Part shown: piece after piece, positions 23,080-34,912 of the stretch
Layout of the letters: every line of letters starts with the position of its first letter
Numbering within the stretch: position 1 is the stretch's first letter
NCBI RefSeq assembly: GCF_000321225.1
Contig: NW_004450479.1
Location: forward strand, 603,018 to 667,017
From: Odobenus rosmarus divergens
Taxonomy: Eukaryota > Chordata > Mammalia > Carnivora > Odobenidae
Direction of reading: 5' to 3'
DNA length: 64,000 bases
The notes under the pieces: model-generated
The model's database searches: none
Seen by the model: only the letters and a program-made list of their open reading frames with translations
What the model was told of the DNA's origin: nothing
Program-made: the position numbers and the translations under genes

Positions 23080-23810
23080 AACTATATTGGTATAGATCAC
23101 TAAACAAAAGCAACAGGTTCTTGAATATTGATTTGCTAAATGCCCTGTTTGGTCGATAGAGTATCATCCCAATGAAAACTTCAACTGGCTTTTTTGTAGA
23201 AATGGACAAGCCAATTTTCACATTCATATGGAAATGCAGGGGACCGAAGAAAATCAGAATGAGCTTAGAAGAGAACCAGGGTGAGAGGTTGGTGGCCGTA
23301 TTAATGTAAATCAATAGAAAAGCTGTGGTAGCTATAGGCACCAAATGAATATAAGATGCCTTCTCTAATTTGGCTTTTAAAGAGAAGGTTTTGGTAATCT
23401 ATAAGAGATAGCTAATAAAGCTGTTGTAAAGTTGTGTGGTGTTGGTATAAGAACAGACAAGTCAGGGGAACAAAATAAAAGGTCTAGAAATAGACCTCCA
23501 CATACAGAATCAATTGATTTTTAAAAACTTTTTTAAAAAGATTTTATTTATTTATTTGACACAGAGAGAGAGGGAGAGAGAGCAGAAGCAGGGGCAGAGG
23601 CAGAGGGAGAAGCAGGCTCCCCGCTGAGCAAGAAGCCCGATGTGGGGCTCGATCCCAGGACCCCGGGAGCAGGGAGCCGAATGCAGGGCTCGATCCCAGG
23701 ACCCTGGGATCATGACCTGAGCTGAAGGCAGACGCTTCACCAACGGAGCCACCCGGGCGCTCCTGGAATCACTGATTTTCAACAAAGGTGTCAAAGTTAT
23801 TTAATAGGGG
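23080..23810 (+). mobile_element. LINE-1 ORF2 3' part, first segment
   Basis: LINE-1 ORF2-like text with scattered breaks, including a stretch reading as two rearranged blocks near 23090-23400. It continues past a SINE (23529-23763) with TTTTCAACAAAGGTGTCAAA and then stops at the LTR. It is probably the same insertion as the segment at 24770. Confidence 0.6.
23529..23763 (-). mobile_element. SINEC with a 41-bp internal duplication, inside LINE-1
   Basis: Positions 23626-23666 and 23667-23707 repeat the same SINE segment (CTCGATCCCAGGACC core) with a few differences. Confidence 0.9.
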
Positions 23811-24620
23811 AAGGGAAGTGAGACTTAAGTATGTGTTTGGTCTCTGCCCCTAGTTACTGACACAGAGCTCCTAAATCCCTTGGAATTTACTATGTGATAG
23901 GAGCATCTTTTTTTCTGATGAGGTGACTCTAAGTGGGCTCCTGGATGGAGGATGGTCACCAGGATGAGAAGTTGGAATATTCAGCTCCATCCCCCATCCC
24001 CTGGAAGAGGGACCTGAGGTTGAGTTAATAGTCTGCTATGAAACTTCCATAAAAGTCTCTAAACTATGGGGTTCAGAGAGTTTCCAGGTTTGTGAAGGGG
24101 TGATATACCCCAACTTACAGGGACAGAAGCTCCTGTGTTCAAGACCCTTCTGGACCTCACCCTATGTATCTCCTCATCTCTATTCTTTAGAATATCCTTT
24201 ATAATAAACCAGTGAACATAACTAAGTATTTCCCTGAGTTTTGTGAGCTATTCTAGCAAATTACTGAACCTGAGAGGGAGTGTTAGGAACCCCTGATCTG
24301 TAGCCGAGTCAGAAATGTGGGTTCCCTGGGACCCATTACTTACAAATGGCGTCTAAAGCAGGGGGCTTTCTGGTGACCCAGAGCCCACAGTCTGTGGGGC
24401 CTGCACTAACTCTGGGCAGTTGGTGTCAGAACTGGGTGGAATTGTAGGACGCCCAGTTGGCATCCACAGAGGACTGGAGAACTGCTTGGTGTGGGAAACC
24501 CACACATTTTGTGTCTGGAGTGTTGTGAGTGGAGAAGGAGGTTTCCTTCTGGAAGTCTATCCAACAGGTAGCACAGGGATGACTGGATATCCAAATAATA
24601 GTAACAACCACAAGTGAGAA
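23811..24620 (+). mobile_element. Old LTR inserted in LINE-1 (probable)
   Basis: A non-LINE block splitting a LINE-1. It contains AATAAA at 24203-24208 followed by TTTCCCTGAGTTTTGTGAGC and a downstream block ending near GTGTGGGAAACCCACAC. The layout and wording resemble mammalian ERV LTRs, but I cannot name the family and the ends are approximate. Confidence 0.45.
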
Positions 24621-24930
24621 CTCACCACACCTTACGCCACGCAGAACAGCCTGAGCTGGGTCACAGAGCTGTGTGTAACAGCTAAGACTAGGAAGCTCCC
24701 CACCACCAAAACATAATAGACTATCCTTGTGCCTTTGGGGTCTTAGAACCCAAACAGTGAAAACCGTAAAAGAGAAAAGTGGATAAACCAGAATTATGAA
24801 AAATGTTTACATTTTGCTCTTTAAAAGACTACGAAAAATATGAAAATATGAGCCACAGACTGAGAAAATATCCATAATACATGTACCAGACAAGAATACC
24901 TAAATAGAATTTAAAAGAACTCCTCATGTC

Positions 24931-25136
24931 GGAGCACCTGGGTGGCTCAGTCGGTTAAGAAGCTGACTCTTGGTTTCGGCTCAAGTCATGATCTTAGGGT
25001 TGTGAGATTGAGCCCCGTGTCGGGCTCTGCGCTCAGCAGGCAGTCGGCTTCTCTCTCTCTCTGCCCCTCCTGCTGCTCACACCAACTCTTTCTCTCTCTC
25101 TCTAAAATAAATAAATCTCTAAAAAAAAATAAAAAC
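24931..25136 (+). mobile_element. SINEC, first of a tandem pair in LINE-1
   Basis: AAAAGAACTCCT before this copy reappears only after the second copy, so the second landed in this one's tail. Confidence 0.9.
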
Positions 25137-25323
25137 GGGGCGCCTGGGAGGCTCAGTCAGTTGAGCATCTGCCTTCGGCTCGGGTCATGATCCCAGGGTC
25201 CTGGGATCGAGCCCCGCATTGGGCTCCCTGCTGGGCCGGGAGCCTGCCTCTCCCTCTGCCCCGCCTCCCGCTTGTTATCTCTCTGTCTCTGTGTCAAATA
25301 AATAAAATATTAAAAATAAAAAC
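25137..25323 (+). mobile_element. SINEC, second of the tandem pair
   Basis: Begins in the A tail of the first copy. It lacks a separate duplication. Confidence 0.9.
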
Positions 25324-25644
25324 ATAAAAGAACTCCTGTAACTCCATAATTTTAAAAACTAAATTTTAAAAAATAGGCAAGAGGCTTGAGCAGCTACCTC
25401 ACAAGAGAAGATAGATGAATGGCCAGTCAGCATGTGAAAAATGTGCACCATCATTAGTCATCAGGGAAACGCAAATTGAAACCACAACCAGATAACGGGT
25501 AGAACGGCTAGAATTAGTAAGACCAACCTTACCACGTGCAGACGACGATGTGAAGGAACTGGAACTCTTACACATTGTTGGTGGAAACACAGAATGGGAT
25601 GACCGCTTTGGGAAACAGTTTGTCAGTTTCTTGTATAAAGTTAT

Positions 25645-25667
25645 ACACACACACACACACACACACA
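25645..25667 (+). repeat. (AC)n microsatellite
   Basis: About 11 AC units inside the LINE-1. Confidence 0.95.
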
Positions 25668-25787
25668 ATCAGCCATTCCACTCCTAAGTACTTACCCAAG
25701 AGAAAGCAAAGCCTATGCCTGCAAAACGGCCTGTACAAGAATCTTCATAGCAGCTTTATTCAGAATAATCAGAAAGTGAAACAACCT

Positions 25788-25993
25788 GGGACACCAGGGC
25801 AGCTCAGTCAGTTGAGCGTCTGACTCTTGATTTCAGCTCAGGTCATGATCTCAGGGTCGTGGGATTGAGCCCCGCCTCCAGCCCTGCACATAGCGGGGAG
25901 CTGGCTTGGGATCCTCTCTCTCTCTCCCTCTCCCCTCCCCTCACTACTCTCTCTCTCTTAAATAAATAAATAAATAAATAAATAAAATCTTTT
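25788..25993 (+). mobile_element. SINEC, older subtype
   Basis: ACACCAGGGCAGCTCAGTCA head with a long AAATAAATAA tail; joined to the LINE-1 end. Confidence 0.87.
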
Positions 25994-28261
25994 AAAAGAT
26001 TAAAAAATAGTAATTTAGAATCTAGCACAGTTTAAGGCGGCAATGCCTTCTGACGTGACGACTGCAGTTCTACAACTGACTGCACACAGGTGTCTGTTCC
26101 TGCTCTGTTGAAAAACAGAAGATCAACACATGACTCTGATGTACATCAGTGGTGGCCAGTTGACTATTTACTGGAAGGAAGCGGAGGGTGAATCAGCTGA
26201 GGTGTAGTGACAGGAGAGGTGAGTGCCAAGTGTGGTGCCCGTGCCTTGGATGGGGCTGACTTACTGCCTGGTAACCAAGAAAGGTCCACAACAACATTCA
26301 CCAACCGCCAACAGGAGCTACTCCCATTTCCTAGGATTCTGTCCTTTCCCATTAAAAAATTAATAAGTATGTCTCGCTTTGTAATTTCAATTTAAAATTG
26401 CTTTTAATTAAGGTTGGAAAACATAACTGGATCACTTAAAAGGTAAAAATTGGTAAAATGTTTTAAATTCCATCTGATTTTAGGAAAGAGTGTGCTTTAT
26501 AGATGAATAATACATACATTCCTAATTGAATTTCATCCCAAACAAATGAGAGCTTTAGAGATAAATCTTATAATACCAATTTTTAGAAGAAAATTGTTAA
26601 ATGTACGGATATTAACTGGACCTGAAAGTGTTTCTAAGGCCTCCTTCATCAAAATCTCTTCTCCACAGACATCCCTCGGGGCTTCGGAGACGGGGAGAGG
26701 CGCGTTCCCACCTGTGCACTCCAGGGGCAGGAAGGGGGTCGACGGGTGTGCCCGGATGTGCCCCCTGCACACACGTCATGGCAGCCATCACAGAGGAGCT
26801 ACATGTATTTACCTGCTTGGTTAAGGCAATGATCCCAGAAGAGCAGTCGTCAGAAGGTGACCAGGGGGCGGGCAGGCCCTACACAAGTTGCCCTGCATTC
26901 CTGTGTTCTCAAACATGTTTATCTGAGTTTGGGAAGAGCACTAGGGGGCCTGGTTCGGGGCCGGCATGAAGGCACAGGGTCCTCGTAGTGACTGGTGTCC
27001 CATGGCTGGCCACCCATACACCAGTTGGCCTTAGCATCAAGGTCCAGCTGCGTCTCTTCCTCCAGGCCACCTTTCTGAATCTCTGTGCTGACGTTGGTCT
27101 CCCCCAAAGGTGCCCGTGGAACACATACAAAACGCAGACTGTAGGACAGACATGAATTAAACAGCTGATGGAGGCTTCTGAACAGAGGGACCTCGTTGCC
27201 CCAGCTCAGCCATCCCTGGAGCTCCCTGTGGCCTCCCAGCATCCTGGGCATGGCTGGTCCTCCCATCTGCTCAGAGGAGACACCTCCAGGCTTTGACTCC
27301 TGTGCTACTTTACCACCCATGTGCGTGTTCACTGGCACATCCACTCGGTGAGCGTTTCCTGTCCCCAGCCTCCTGTGCCAGATGCCGAGGGCCCACCGAG
27401 AGCAAAGGGGACACATGCTGCCCGTCAGGCCAAGGAGGGCAGGAGGCCTGATGCAAGCCAGCAGCAGGCTTTACCTGGAGGAGTAGCTTCTCACACAGAG
27501 CCGGCCCCTTCCCCGAGAGCCTCTTCCCACCACACACACACACACCCAGTCCCCCACATGCAAGACCCCCGCTTCCATTAGCCACCCTGACACCTGCCAT
27601 GCAGTGAGAATTGCTCCTTCACCAGAACGGCCTCGTTCTTAGCTCACAGCGGGACAATCGTTGTGCACATACATTCTCCTGATGGGGCTCAGCCTCCGTG
27701 GAGCTCCTGATTGCTCTCAGCACTTGCCTGATGCAGTTGGTTTGGGAAAGTGACATTGTGAATACTGATTCCAATTTGTTGCCATTTGTTGGCCTGTGCA
27801 GAAACCTTCCTGAGTTTATGAGGGTCAGGATGAAACCCCTCCTCACCCTGGAGGTCCGTGGGCCGGGGGCGGGACATGGAAGAGAAATCAGGCTGTTGGG
27901 ACGGGTGCACAAAAGAGAGGGGATGCTCTGGATAGCATTCTGATGGCCCACATCAAAGCGGTACTGGGCACACGGCCTGGTCCATTTCAATCCAACAAAA
28001 ATACAAGAAAACAGAGATCCTGCCTCTAAGGAATGGGTAACAAAAAGAGAAACACCACAATTTCAAAAAGTGGGCAAGGAGGATTTCTGATACTGGAGAG
28101 TGAATTACAGAGGGGCGAGGAGAGACTAGAAGAAACTCCGTGGATCTGGGCCAGAGTGGAGCTCATTCCCACCTTCACGTAGACACACAGACAATCATAG
28201 ACATGCCTGCATCCATGGGTTAGTGCACACACTTGTACTTCCTGACCCTGCGGCCCTATAT
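25994..28261. other. No gene recognised
   Basis: The 26650-27600 part is fairly GC-rich with several overlapping open frames on both strands, but none matches a known protein and no splice-linked frame is evident. Confidence 0.5.
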
Positions 28262-28835
28262 TGCACAGACCCAGGGACAACCCATGGGCCAGTCTCTGCA
28301 CCCCGATATGGCACAGAGAGGGATGCCCCACAGGTCAGTCTCTGCACCCTGAGATGGCATAGACATGGGGATACCCTGTGGGTCAGTCTCTGCACCCCGA
28401 GATGGCATAGACCTGGGGACACCCTGTGGGTCAGTCTCTGCACCTCGAGATGGCACAGAGAGGGATGCCCCACAGGTCAGTCTCTGCACCCCGAGATGGC
28501 ATAGACATGGGGGATACCCTGTGGGTCAGTCTCTGCACCCCGAGATGGCATAGACCTGGGGACACCCCGTGGGTCAGTCTCTGCACCCCGAGATGGCACA
28601 GAGAGGGATGCCCCACAGGTCAGTCTCTGCACCCCGAGATGGCACAGAGAGGGATGCCCCACAGGTNNNNNNNNNNNNNNNNNNNNNNNNNNNNNNNNNN
28701 NNNNNNNNNNNNNNNNAGAGAGGGATGCCCCACAGGTCAGTCTCTGCACCCCGAGATGGCACAGAGAGGGATGCCCCACAGGTCAGTCTCTGCACCCCGA
28801 GATGGCACAGACATGGGGACACCATCTGCACCATG
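28262..28835. repeat. 46-48 bp minisatellite with higher-order structure
   Basis: Units begin GGTCAGTCTCTGCACCCC and end in one of three ways: A, CAGAGAGGGATGCCCCACA; C, TAGACATGGGGATACCCTGT; B, TAGACCTGGGGACACCCTGT. The order is A-C-B-A-C-B-A-A-gap-A-A, so a ~141-bp A-C-B block is itself duplicated. The open frames across it are repeat artefacts. Confidence 0.93.
28667..28716. other. Assembly gap, 50 N
   Basis: The gap lies inside a 46-48 bp tandem array, with identical unit types on both sides, so the array is probably longer than assembled. Confidence 0.99.
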
Positions 28836-28854
28836 AAATAGCAGCAAACACCAT

Positions 28855-29010
28855 CCTCCAACAAAAGAACCTGAACTCCGTGGAGAAACATGAGGGAACT
28901 GCCAAACTGTATTCCAAAGTGGCCACAACATTCTATGTTCCCATCAGCCGCATGTGAGGGTTCCTGTTGCCCCAACACGTGCTAAGGGCAGCCTTGTTAG
29001 TGGGTGTGCT
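28855..29010 (+). mobile_element. LINE-1 3' UTR fragment
   Basis: GGAACTGCCAAACTGTATTCC and the following lines match the common LINE-1 3' UTR wording (gapped primate counterpart: GAACTGCCAAACTGTTTTCC). It adjoins the minisatellite. Confidence 0.65.
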
Positions 29011-29115
29011 GCATTTCCCCCAGGCTAAGGGTGCTGGGCATCTTGTCCTGGGCTGACTGGCCATGATCAGAGCAAGGGTTTCTTGGTCACTGGTGTTGTT
29101 TTCAGGACCAGAGAG

Positions 29116-29116
<1 letters not shown>

Positions 29117-29157
<41 letters not shown>

Positions 29158-29161
29158 AGAG

Positions 29162-29196
<35 letters not shown>
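29117..29196 (+). repeat. Two adjacent (TG)n tracts
   Basis: TG runs at 29117-29154 and 29163-29196 are each preceded by AGAGAGC, so the unit AGAGAGC plus TG run looks duplicated. Confidence 0.95.
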
Positions 29197-29199
<3 letters not shown>

Positions 29200-29362
29200 A
29201 GGGGGCCTTAGTGGAGAGGGGAAGGTTGGAAGCACGAACGGGTCCAGGTCCCTACCTCCTACAGGGAGGGAGTAGCTGGGATGACCAGGTCAAGTCTATG
29301 GCTCTAATTGTTACTGCTGCTGCAAAAGCAGCACTAGGCCACGGTGCCGTCCTTTTCAACCC

Positions 29363-29440
29363 GATAGTGCCAGGTGTTGCTCTGTGCACTTTGCGTACAC
29401 CAACTCATTAAACCCCCAGCCCCCATGGTGAACATCGAGA
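29363..29440 (+). mobile_element. MIR-like fragment
   Basis: GTGCCAGGTGTTGCTCTGTG and then CAACTCATTAAACCCCCAGC follow the MIR core. Confidence 0.5.
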
Positions 29441-30567
29441 CTCTCACTCAGGATGGTGGGAGGTGAAGCCTGCTGCATGGGGTCACATGGCTGGGGTTGG
29501 CCCCCTGGCTGAGGTGAGCTGGCAGCATTAGGGGACAGGTCCTTTGCTCAGCTAGGATGTCCACTCCAGTGCCACCCTGAAGCAGGGTAGAAGGTGAACA
29601 TAGCCCTGTGCAGGGGGCCTGGAGAGGAAGCTGTGGGAGGCGCCTCTTGGGGTCTGCAGTGCGTTCCACCTAGCTCTGCTACAGCCGGCTGCCTAGGTTC
29701 TCATTGGGCCAGAGGCTGCCCCAAGGGGGTCCTGTCCTCCAGCCCCAGACACCAGGAGCATGTGGGGTGGGGAGCAAGGTTTGAAATACTGAGCCAGCAG
29801 AGTGCAGCATCCCCCACAACATCAGATGTCCCAACTGAGCAAAGGTCCTATCCCATGAATGTAGGTCGGATGGGAGCACGCTCATGTAGGAACATATTCT
29901 GCACAAGTAGCCCCCATCATCCCAGCAAATGTTTTCCCTTTTCAAGTGTCTCCGAACGCCTGTGCTGTGCAGCCCCGCTAGTAGGCACACAGCGGGAGAA
30001 GTCAAGTCTTTGCAGCGAGCCAGTGCGGACCACACCTCAGCATATCTGAAGCATCTTGTCCAACGTCTGGAAGTTGCAGAAGAAATAACACTCAAACTGG
30101 TAACACAGCAAAGGGGCCTAAAGAAAGCAAGATGTCCCAGTGTCAGAACTCCACGCACTCACACGAGCCCCTGCATGTGCTCTCTGGTTATTCTATCATA
30201 GCCGTCACAGAGCCCAACACCGCAGAGGGGCAATTTTCGAATGCATTTGAGTTGCACCGTGTTTGTCTTAAGTTCAGACTAACTATGCGTACTTTAAAAT
30301 ACTGATCACAGGAAATCCAAATACAACCAGAAGGAAATATGTTACTGAAAGGAAAAGCTGAAATGAAAAGTCTGGTAGACACTTCAAAAAATCAAGTGTA
30401 TCACAATGGAAACCAAAAACACTAATGGTCAAAATCATGAAAGGAAAGAATCATGACAGCTAAGAAAATATGGATAATGGAAATAACACAGAAATGGAAG
30501 ATATTCTGAGAACCAGGACACTCCTAAACAGGAAGCAAGAAAGCAGAAGGAAAGAAAAGCAGAAGGA

Positions 30568-30758
30568 GGGGTGCCTGGGTGGCTCAGTCGGGGAAGCGTC
30601 TGCCTTCGGCTCAGGTCATGATCCCAGGGTCCTGGGATCGAGCCCCGCATGGGGCTCCCTGCTCTGCGGGAAGCCTGCTTCTCCCTCTCCCACTCCCCCT
30701 GCTTGTGTTCTCTCTCTTGTTGTCTTTCTCTCTGTGTCAAAAAAAAAAAAAAAAAAAA
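30568..30758 (+). mobile_element. SINEC
   Basis: Near consensus, with a pure A20 tail that lacks the AATAAA units. GCAGAAGGA / GCAGGAGGA flanks. Confidence 0.9.
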
Positions 30759-31045
30759 GGCAGGAGGAAGATGGTAATGGATGGGAAACCATGATGCCAC
30801 CAGCCAGCAGGGTGCTCCAGGGGCCCAGACCTGCTGACTTTGAAGACTATTGACTTCAATGAGTACTATGGTGCTTCATGACACTTGTTACCATGAGCAA
30901 TAATCCCCCCCAACCACATATAATGAAAAATTCATGTTTCAAGTCATGACTCCATTTACAGAGATCAAGTAAATGTATAAGGGGCAAGAGATGCGTCTCA
31001 AAACATTTGTAAAGAACTATTTTTTTAAAATTAGTTGTCCTGCAT

Positions 31046-31156
31046 TTTTAAAAAAGATTTTAATTTTAAGTAATCTCTACACCAAATGTGGGGCTTGAAT
31101 TTACAACCCAGAGAAAAGGAGTCACATGCTCCACTGACTGAGGCAGGAGGTGCCCC
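31046..31156 (-). mobile_element. Short SINEC subtype, old
   Basis: AGTAATCTCTACACC tail side and a diverged head complement GGAGGTGCCCC. Confidence 0.75.
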
Positions 31157-31830
31157 AGAAAGAGCTATTTTTTAACAGGAAAACAGCTACATGATGTTGA
31201 CTGGCTTCTTCCAAGACTAAAGGTTGCCTATATCGTTTTGCTTGTAATTGGCCCACAGACATCATATCTTCAGAACCCTCAAAAATCATGAAGACTCAAA
31301 AAAAAAAAAAAATCACCAAGACTCCACAGAGCACAGTGTTTACTTGGGTCACGCACACATCACAGAAAAAACAGAGTAGGATTCTTAAAGAGGGGAAACA
31401 AAGTATGTGATCCAGTTAGTAAGATGCATGAATCACGAACATGCAAGTGGTTTCCCTTTTTTCCTAGTTTGAGGTGGATACTGCAATCAACAATGACACT
31501 CTGTGGCCACTGCAGATTTAGGGCCGGTCCCTGCATCCAAATGCCTGAAATACCGTGAAATCCTTCAGCTCACACAGGAGTTTGAGCCAAATCTGACAGC
31601 AATGCTGAAAGTGCATGTAGCATTGCCGATAAGAATGCAAAGCTGACAATCTTTTCTCTAAACTGTTAATAATTTTTAAGAAAGCACAATTTGATCAACT
31701 CCGCTATGCCAAAGACTGAATTATCGTTCTATCCACTCTATAAAAAGTGTTTGTTACCCAATCTTTGTCATATCAACAGACAAAGTCTGAATCAATGTAT
31801 TTAGGAGAAAATATGTAAGAGGTATGTCAG

Positions 31831-31981
31831 GCGGCGCCTGGGTGGCTCAGTCGGTGAAGTGACCGCCTTCGGCTCAGATCCTGATCCTGGGGCCCCGGGA
31901 TCGAGTCCCGCGTGGGCCTCCAAGCTCCGCGGGGAGCCTGCTTCTCCTGCTCCCTCGGCTCCTTCCCCTGCTTGTGTTCCC
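31831..31981 (+). mobile_element. SINEC cut off before the tail
   Basis: Consensus head and body stop at CTTGTGTTCCCGC with no TCTGTCAAATAAA and no A tail. Confidence 0.85.
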
Positions 31982-32139
31982 GCAAAGAAATAACAGATCG
32001 GAGAAACGTTTCATTAACTGTATGAATTTTGTGGTGTTTATCCGCTTTGTACAATGTGCGGTTTACCACTTTTCTTACTCTAACCAACCTCACCTTTCAT
32101 ACCTAGTTTGCTATTTTTCATAAAAATGGTGCTCCAAAG

Positions 32140-33110
32140 CGCAGAGGCTTGAGGCCCCGCCCATCCTGCGCCGGCCCCTCCCAGACCCTGACCGGCCGGT
32201 GGGCGAGGCTCACAGGGACCCGGGGGCCGCGGACCCGTTTCCGGGGGTGGGGGTGGGGTGGGGGTGTAAGGTGAGCGAGCAGCGTCTACACCGCTCTGGT
32301 GGCGAAGGCAGGGAGCGTTGAGTCATCACGGCCCCCCGCAGAAGGTGGCCGCCCCGAAGTCGCTACCTTCCTTCCCACGGCCGCGAGGGCCCAGCCGCCC
32401 CGCGTCCCTGACCCCCTCCTAGGCCGCGTCGCCCGCCCCGCGACCCTGCCGGGCCCCTAGTCCCCGGGCGGGCGCCTGGACGCAACCTCGCCCCGCTGCG
32501 CAACGCCACACCGTCGGGTGCGCACGCGCCAACACTCGCGCCTGCGAGGGGTGGGGCGGCAGCGCGGGGACGCCGCGACACGGGCGTACGCGCGAGCACG
32601 TGACCGGCCGCCCACGTGACGGACGACGGCGGGGCGGGGCGGGCGAGTCCGAGGGCGCGCGGCGGCAGGCGCGGGCTGTGACGTGGACCGGGATGAATAA
32701 AAGGGCTCCTGCCCGCGAGGGGGCCGTGGCTTGGGGCCGTGGCTTAGCGCCGCCAGCGGCGCGTGCCCCTCATCGGCGACTGGGCGAGCTCACTGGCCTT
32801 GCCCCTGTACCCTCGCTCGCAGGACGGTCCCGCGATGGGCTCGGACGCCCCTTCCTGGGCTCGCTGCCTGGCCCTCACCGTGACGCGCGTGCCGTGAGCA
32901 CAAGCGGCGTCGCGCGGGCTGCAGGGACGGTGGGGTCCTGAAGGGAGCGTACACGAGTCCAGGTCCGGAGTTAGGATCTGTTCCGACGTGGCCTCGCGCG
33001 TCTCCTGCGGGGAAAGCGTCAGCGAGGTCGCCTGCCTTTCGGGTGGCTGGCCGTCGCCGCCGCGCCCCCACGGCCGCCACCGCGGTTTACAGTCGGCCGC
33101 TGTCAAGGCG
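32140..33110. promoter_or_regulatory. Orphan CpG island
   Basis: Dense CpG sequence with two CACGTGAC elements at 32597 and 32613, GC boxes, and a CRE-like TGACGTGG near 32675. Open frames on both strands match no protein I recognise. It lies between the tRNA cluster and a SINE fragment. It is probably the promoter of an unannotated or non-coding transcript; the direction is unclear. Confidence 0.65.
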
Positions 33111-34912
33111 CTGGGGCCTCCTTCCTTGTCCCCAGGCCGCTGTGGTCCCAGGGTCGGTCAGCCGTCCCTGGGATGGCAGCAGAAAGGGCCTGATGGACGT
33201 CTGTGCTTCCTCTTGTCCGCCTGATGGAGCCGTTCCATCAGTTCCATCAAAAGGACTCCACTGTGGGTGGAGACCTTTTGACGAGTTTTCCGGTGGAACT
33301 GAATCTTCTCAAATTCTGGGCCCCTTCCGGGAAGTCCATCCGCGCACTTAACTTCATCAGCAAGGCTCTTTGACACCGACCCTCGAGTCCCTGCACCGGG
33401 GCGTCCATACAATGTGCTGCTCGGAGCGGTTGCCACGTCTTGTCCTGAGGCCACCTTTCCGTCTCTAACTGATCTGTGTGCCGGGATTTGTCAGTCTCGA
33501 CAGTATCCTCAAGACCCTGTGGTGGAGGTTCAGGCACAGTACAGCCCTGTGGGTGCATTTCAGGGAGCCTCACCCCCTGTGGCAGCTGCCAACCCATCCT
33601 GATGGTTGCCCCTTGTGCCCTGCGGGATGTGTCACCAATGCCGTGGAAGCCCCCGCCAGCTGGCTTTGCCCAGGCCTCCACTTCAGGTCCTCCTTCACCC
33701 GCACTCTCCCTTAAACGCCCTTGGTGGTCGTGGTCGTACATCGGAGGTTATGGTTGTCCCCCACAGTTCTGGGTGTCTTGTGTTTGCTTCCAGATTCACC
33801 TCTTTTCTGAGACCAACCAGGAAGCTGGAGGGCAAGAGAGCCAAGGGGCTGCAGCCAATGGGAAGCACTGGCAAGGAGATGAGAGGGGAGGGAAGAAAGG
33901 CTGAGTACTCCTCAGCACTTTCCTGCCGGCAGGTGGGCTGACGCTCCACCGAGCAAGGCCACTACTGCTGTTCGGTGGCCACTCCATCTGCCTCAGCGCT
34001 CACAGGGGCAGGAACTGCTCCCGGGCCTCAGCATTCCGACTGCCCAGGGCAGTGGCTAGCCGTGGAGTGCTTACCAGCCTCCTTGAACCCTGCTCATTGA
34101 GCTCCCTGCCGCCACGTCCTTTGAGCATCCTGGCTGACATTCACAGTTTGACCTTGGCAGTTTCAGGCCGTGTGTCTCTTTCCTGATGCTTCTGTTGACT
34201 TGCGAGAGGAGACCACTATCTACAATGGCAGGTTCCGTACATGCTTTTTACTTGAAAAGGTTCAACATGAAAGTTTTTTTTTTTTTTTTCTGCTCAAAGG
34301 ATTTATATCCAGAATGTTCTTGGGGGGAACATTGAACTATGAACTATGAACATAGTTCATACTTCTTTGAAAGGGCAGGGTTTTATTTATGGTTTTTTTT
34401 TTTCAAATTATAAAGATGAACAGCAAGGTGTCATAACACTTGAAAGCAGTTTTGTATTGGAGAAACAACTTTATAGGTCACAGAAAAGAAGTAGACCAAG
34501 AGAAGAAGTAGAATTAAAAGAACAGTTGATTCATAATCGTGTAAATTAGGAGTCATTTTCAAATGATGGGGATAAACATTGTTTTTGTTCCTTTCCAAAA
34601 CCCAACCATCACTACCATATTACAGAACCTGCCACCACGGCCCAGGGACACGGACACTCTGGGCTGTGACTGTTGTGTTTCTTGACTTTTTTGGTTTTTG
34701 TTTTTAACAGCAGAAAAGGACATGAGTTCAGAGGTTTCTTTCCACAAGAAGTTGAAGGAGGGAAAACAGAAGTCCACTTTATTTGTAAATGGGCATTTGC
34801 CTTGCCCTATTCCGGCCCCTGCAGGAGCCGGCCATCCTCGTTCCCCTGGCCTGGAGGGGCTGTGACCCCCAGACCTATCACAGTCAGGGCCTGGCCAGGT
34901 AGTGCCAGGGGA
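33111..34912. other. No gene recognised
   Basis: The flank of the orphan CpG island towards the tRNA genes is free of SINEs. Frames at 33247-33741 and 33476-33904 overlap on opposite strands and match nothing known. Confidence 0.5.

Larger units (their letters stand above)
24770..25787 (+). mobile_element. LINE-1 ORF2 3' part, second segment
   Basis: Resumes LINE-1 ORF2 sequence after the LTR, for example CATCATTAGTCATCAGGGAA and the later ATAGCAGCTTTATTC stretch. Interrupted by a SINE pair at 24931-25323 and an (AC)n tract at 25645. Confidence 0.7.
29197..31830. other. No gene recognised
   Basis: MIR-like piece, one full SINE at 30568 and a short one at 31046. Open frames near 29594-30158 have no recognisable domain. 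Confidence 0.5.

Noticed and set aside
26546..27600. Overlapping open frames on both strands in a GC-rich stretch
   Set aside because: No recognisable domain, no CpG-island start, and no consistent splice-linked frame.
28262..28835. CRISPR-like regular array
   Set aside because: Head-to-tail tandem units with no unique spacers, in a mammalian genome; a minisatellite explains it.
28195..28978. Multiple repeat frames with VSLCTPRWHR-like peptides
   Set aside because: Translation of the 46-48 bp minisatellite in different frames; frames cross the gap.
32363..33106. Possible FOXK2 first exon in the orphan CpG island
   Set aside because: Translations of the minus strand show no FHA-domain wording; the island at 14-16 kb fits better by position.
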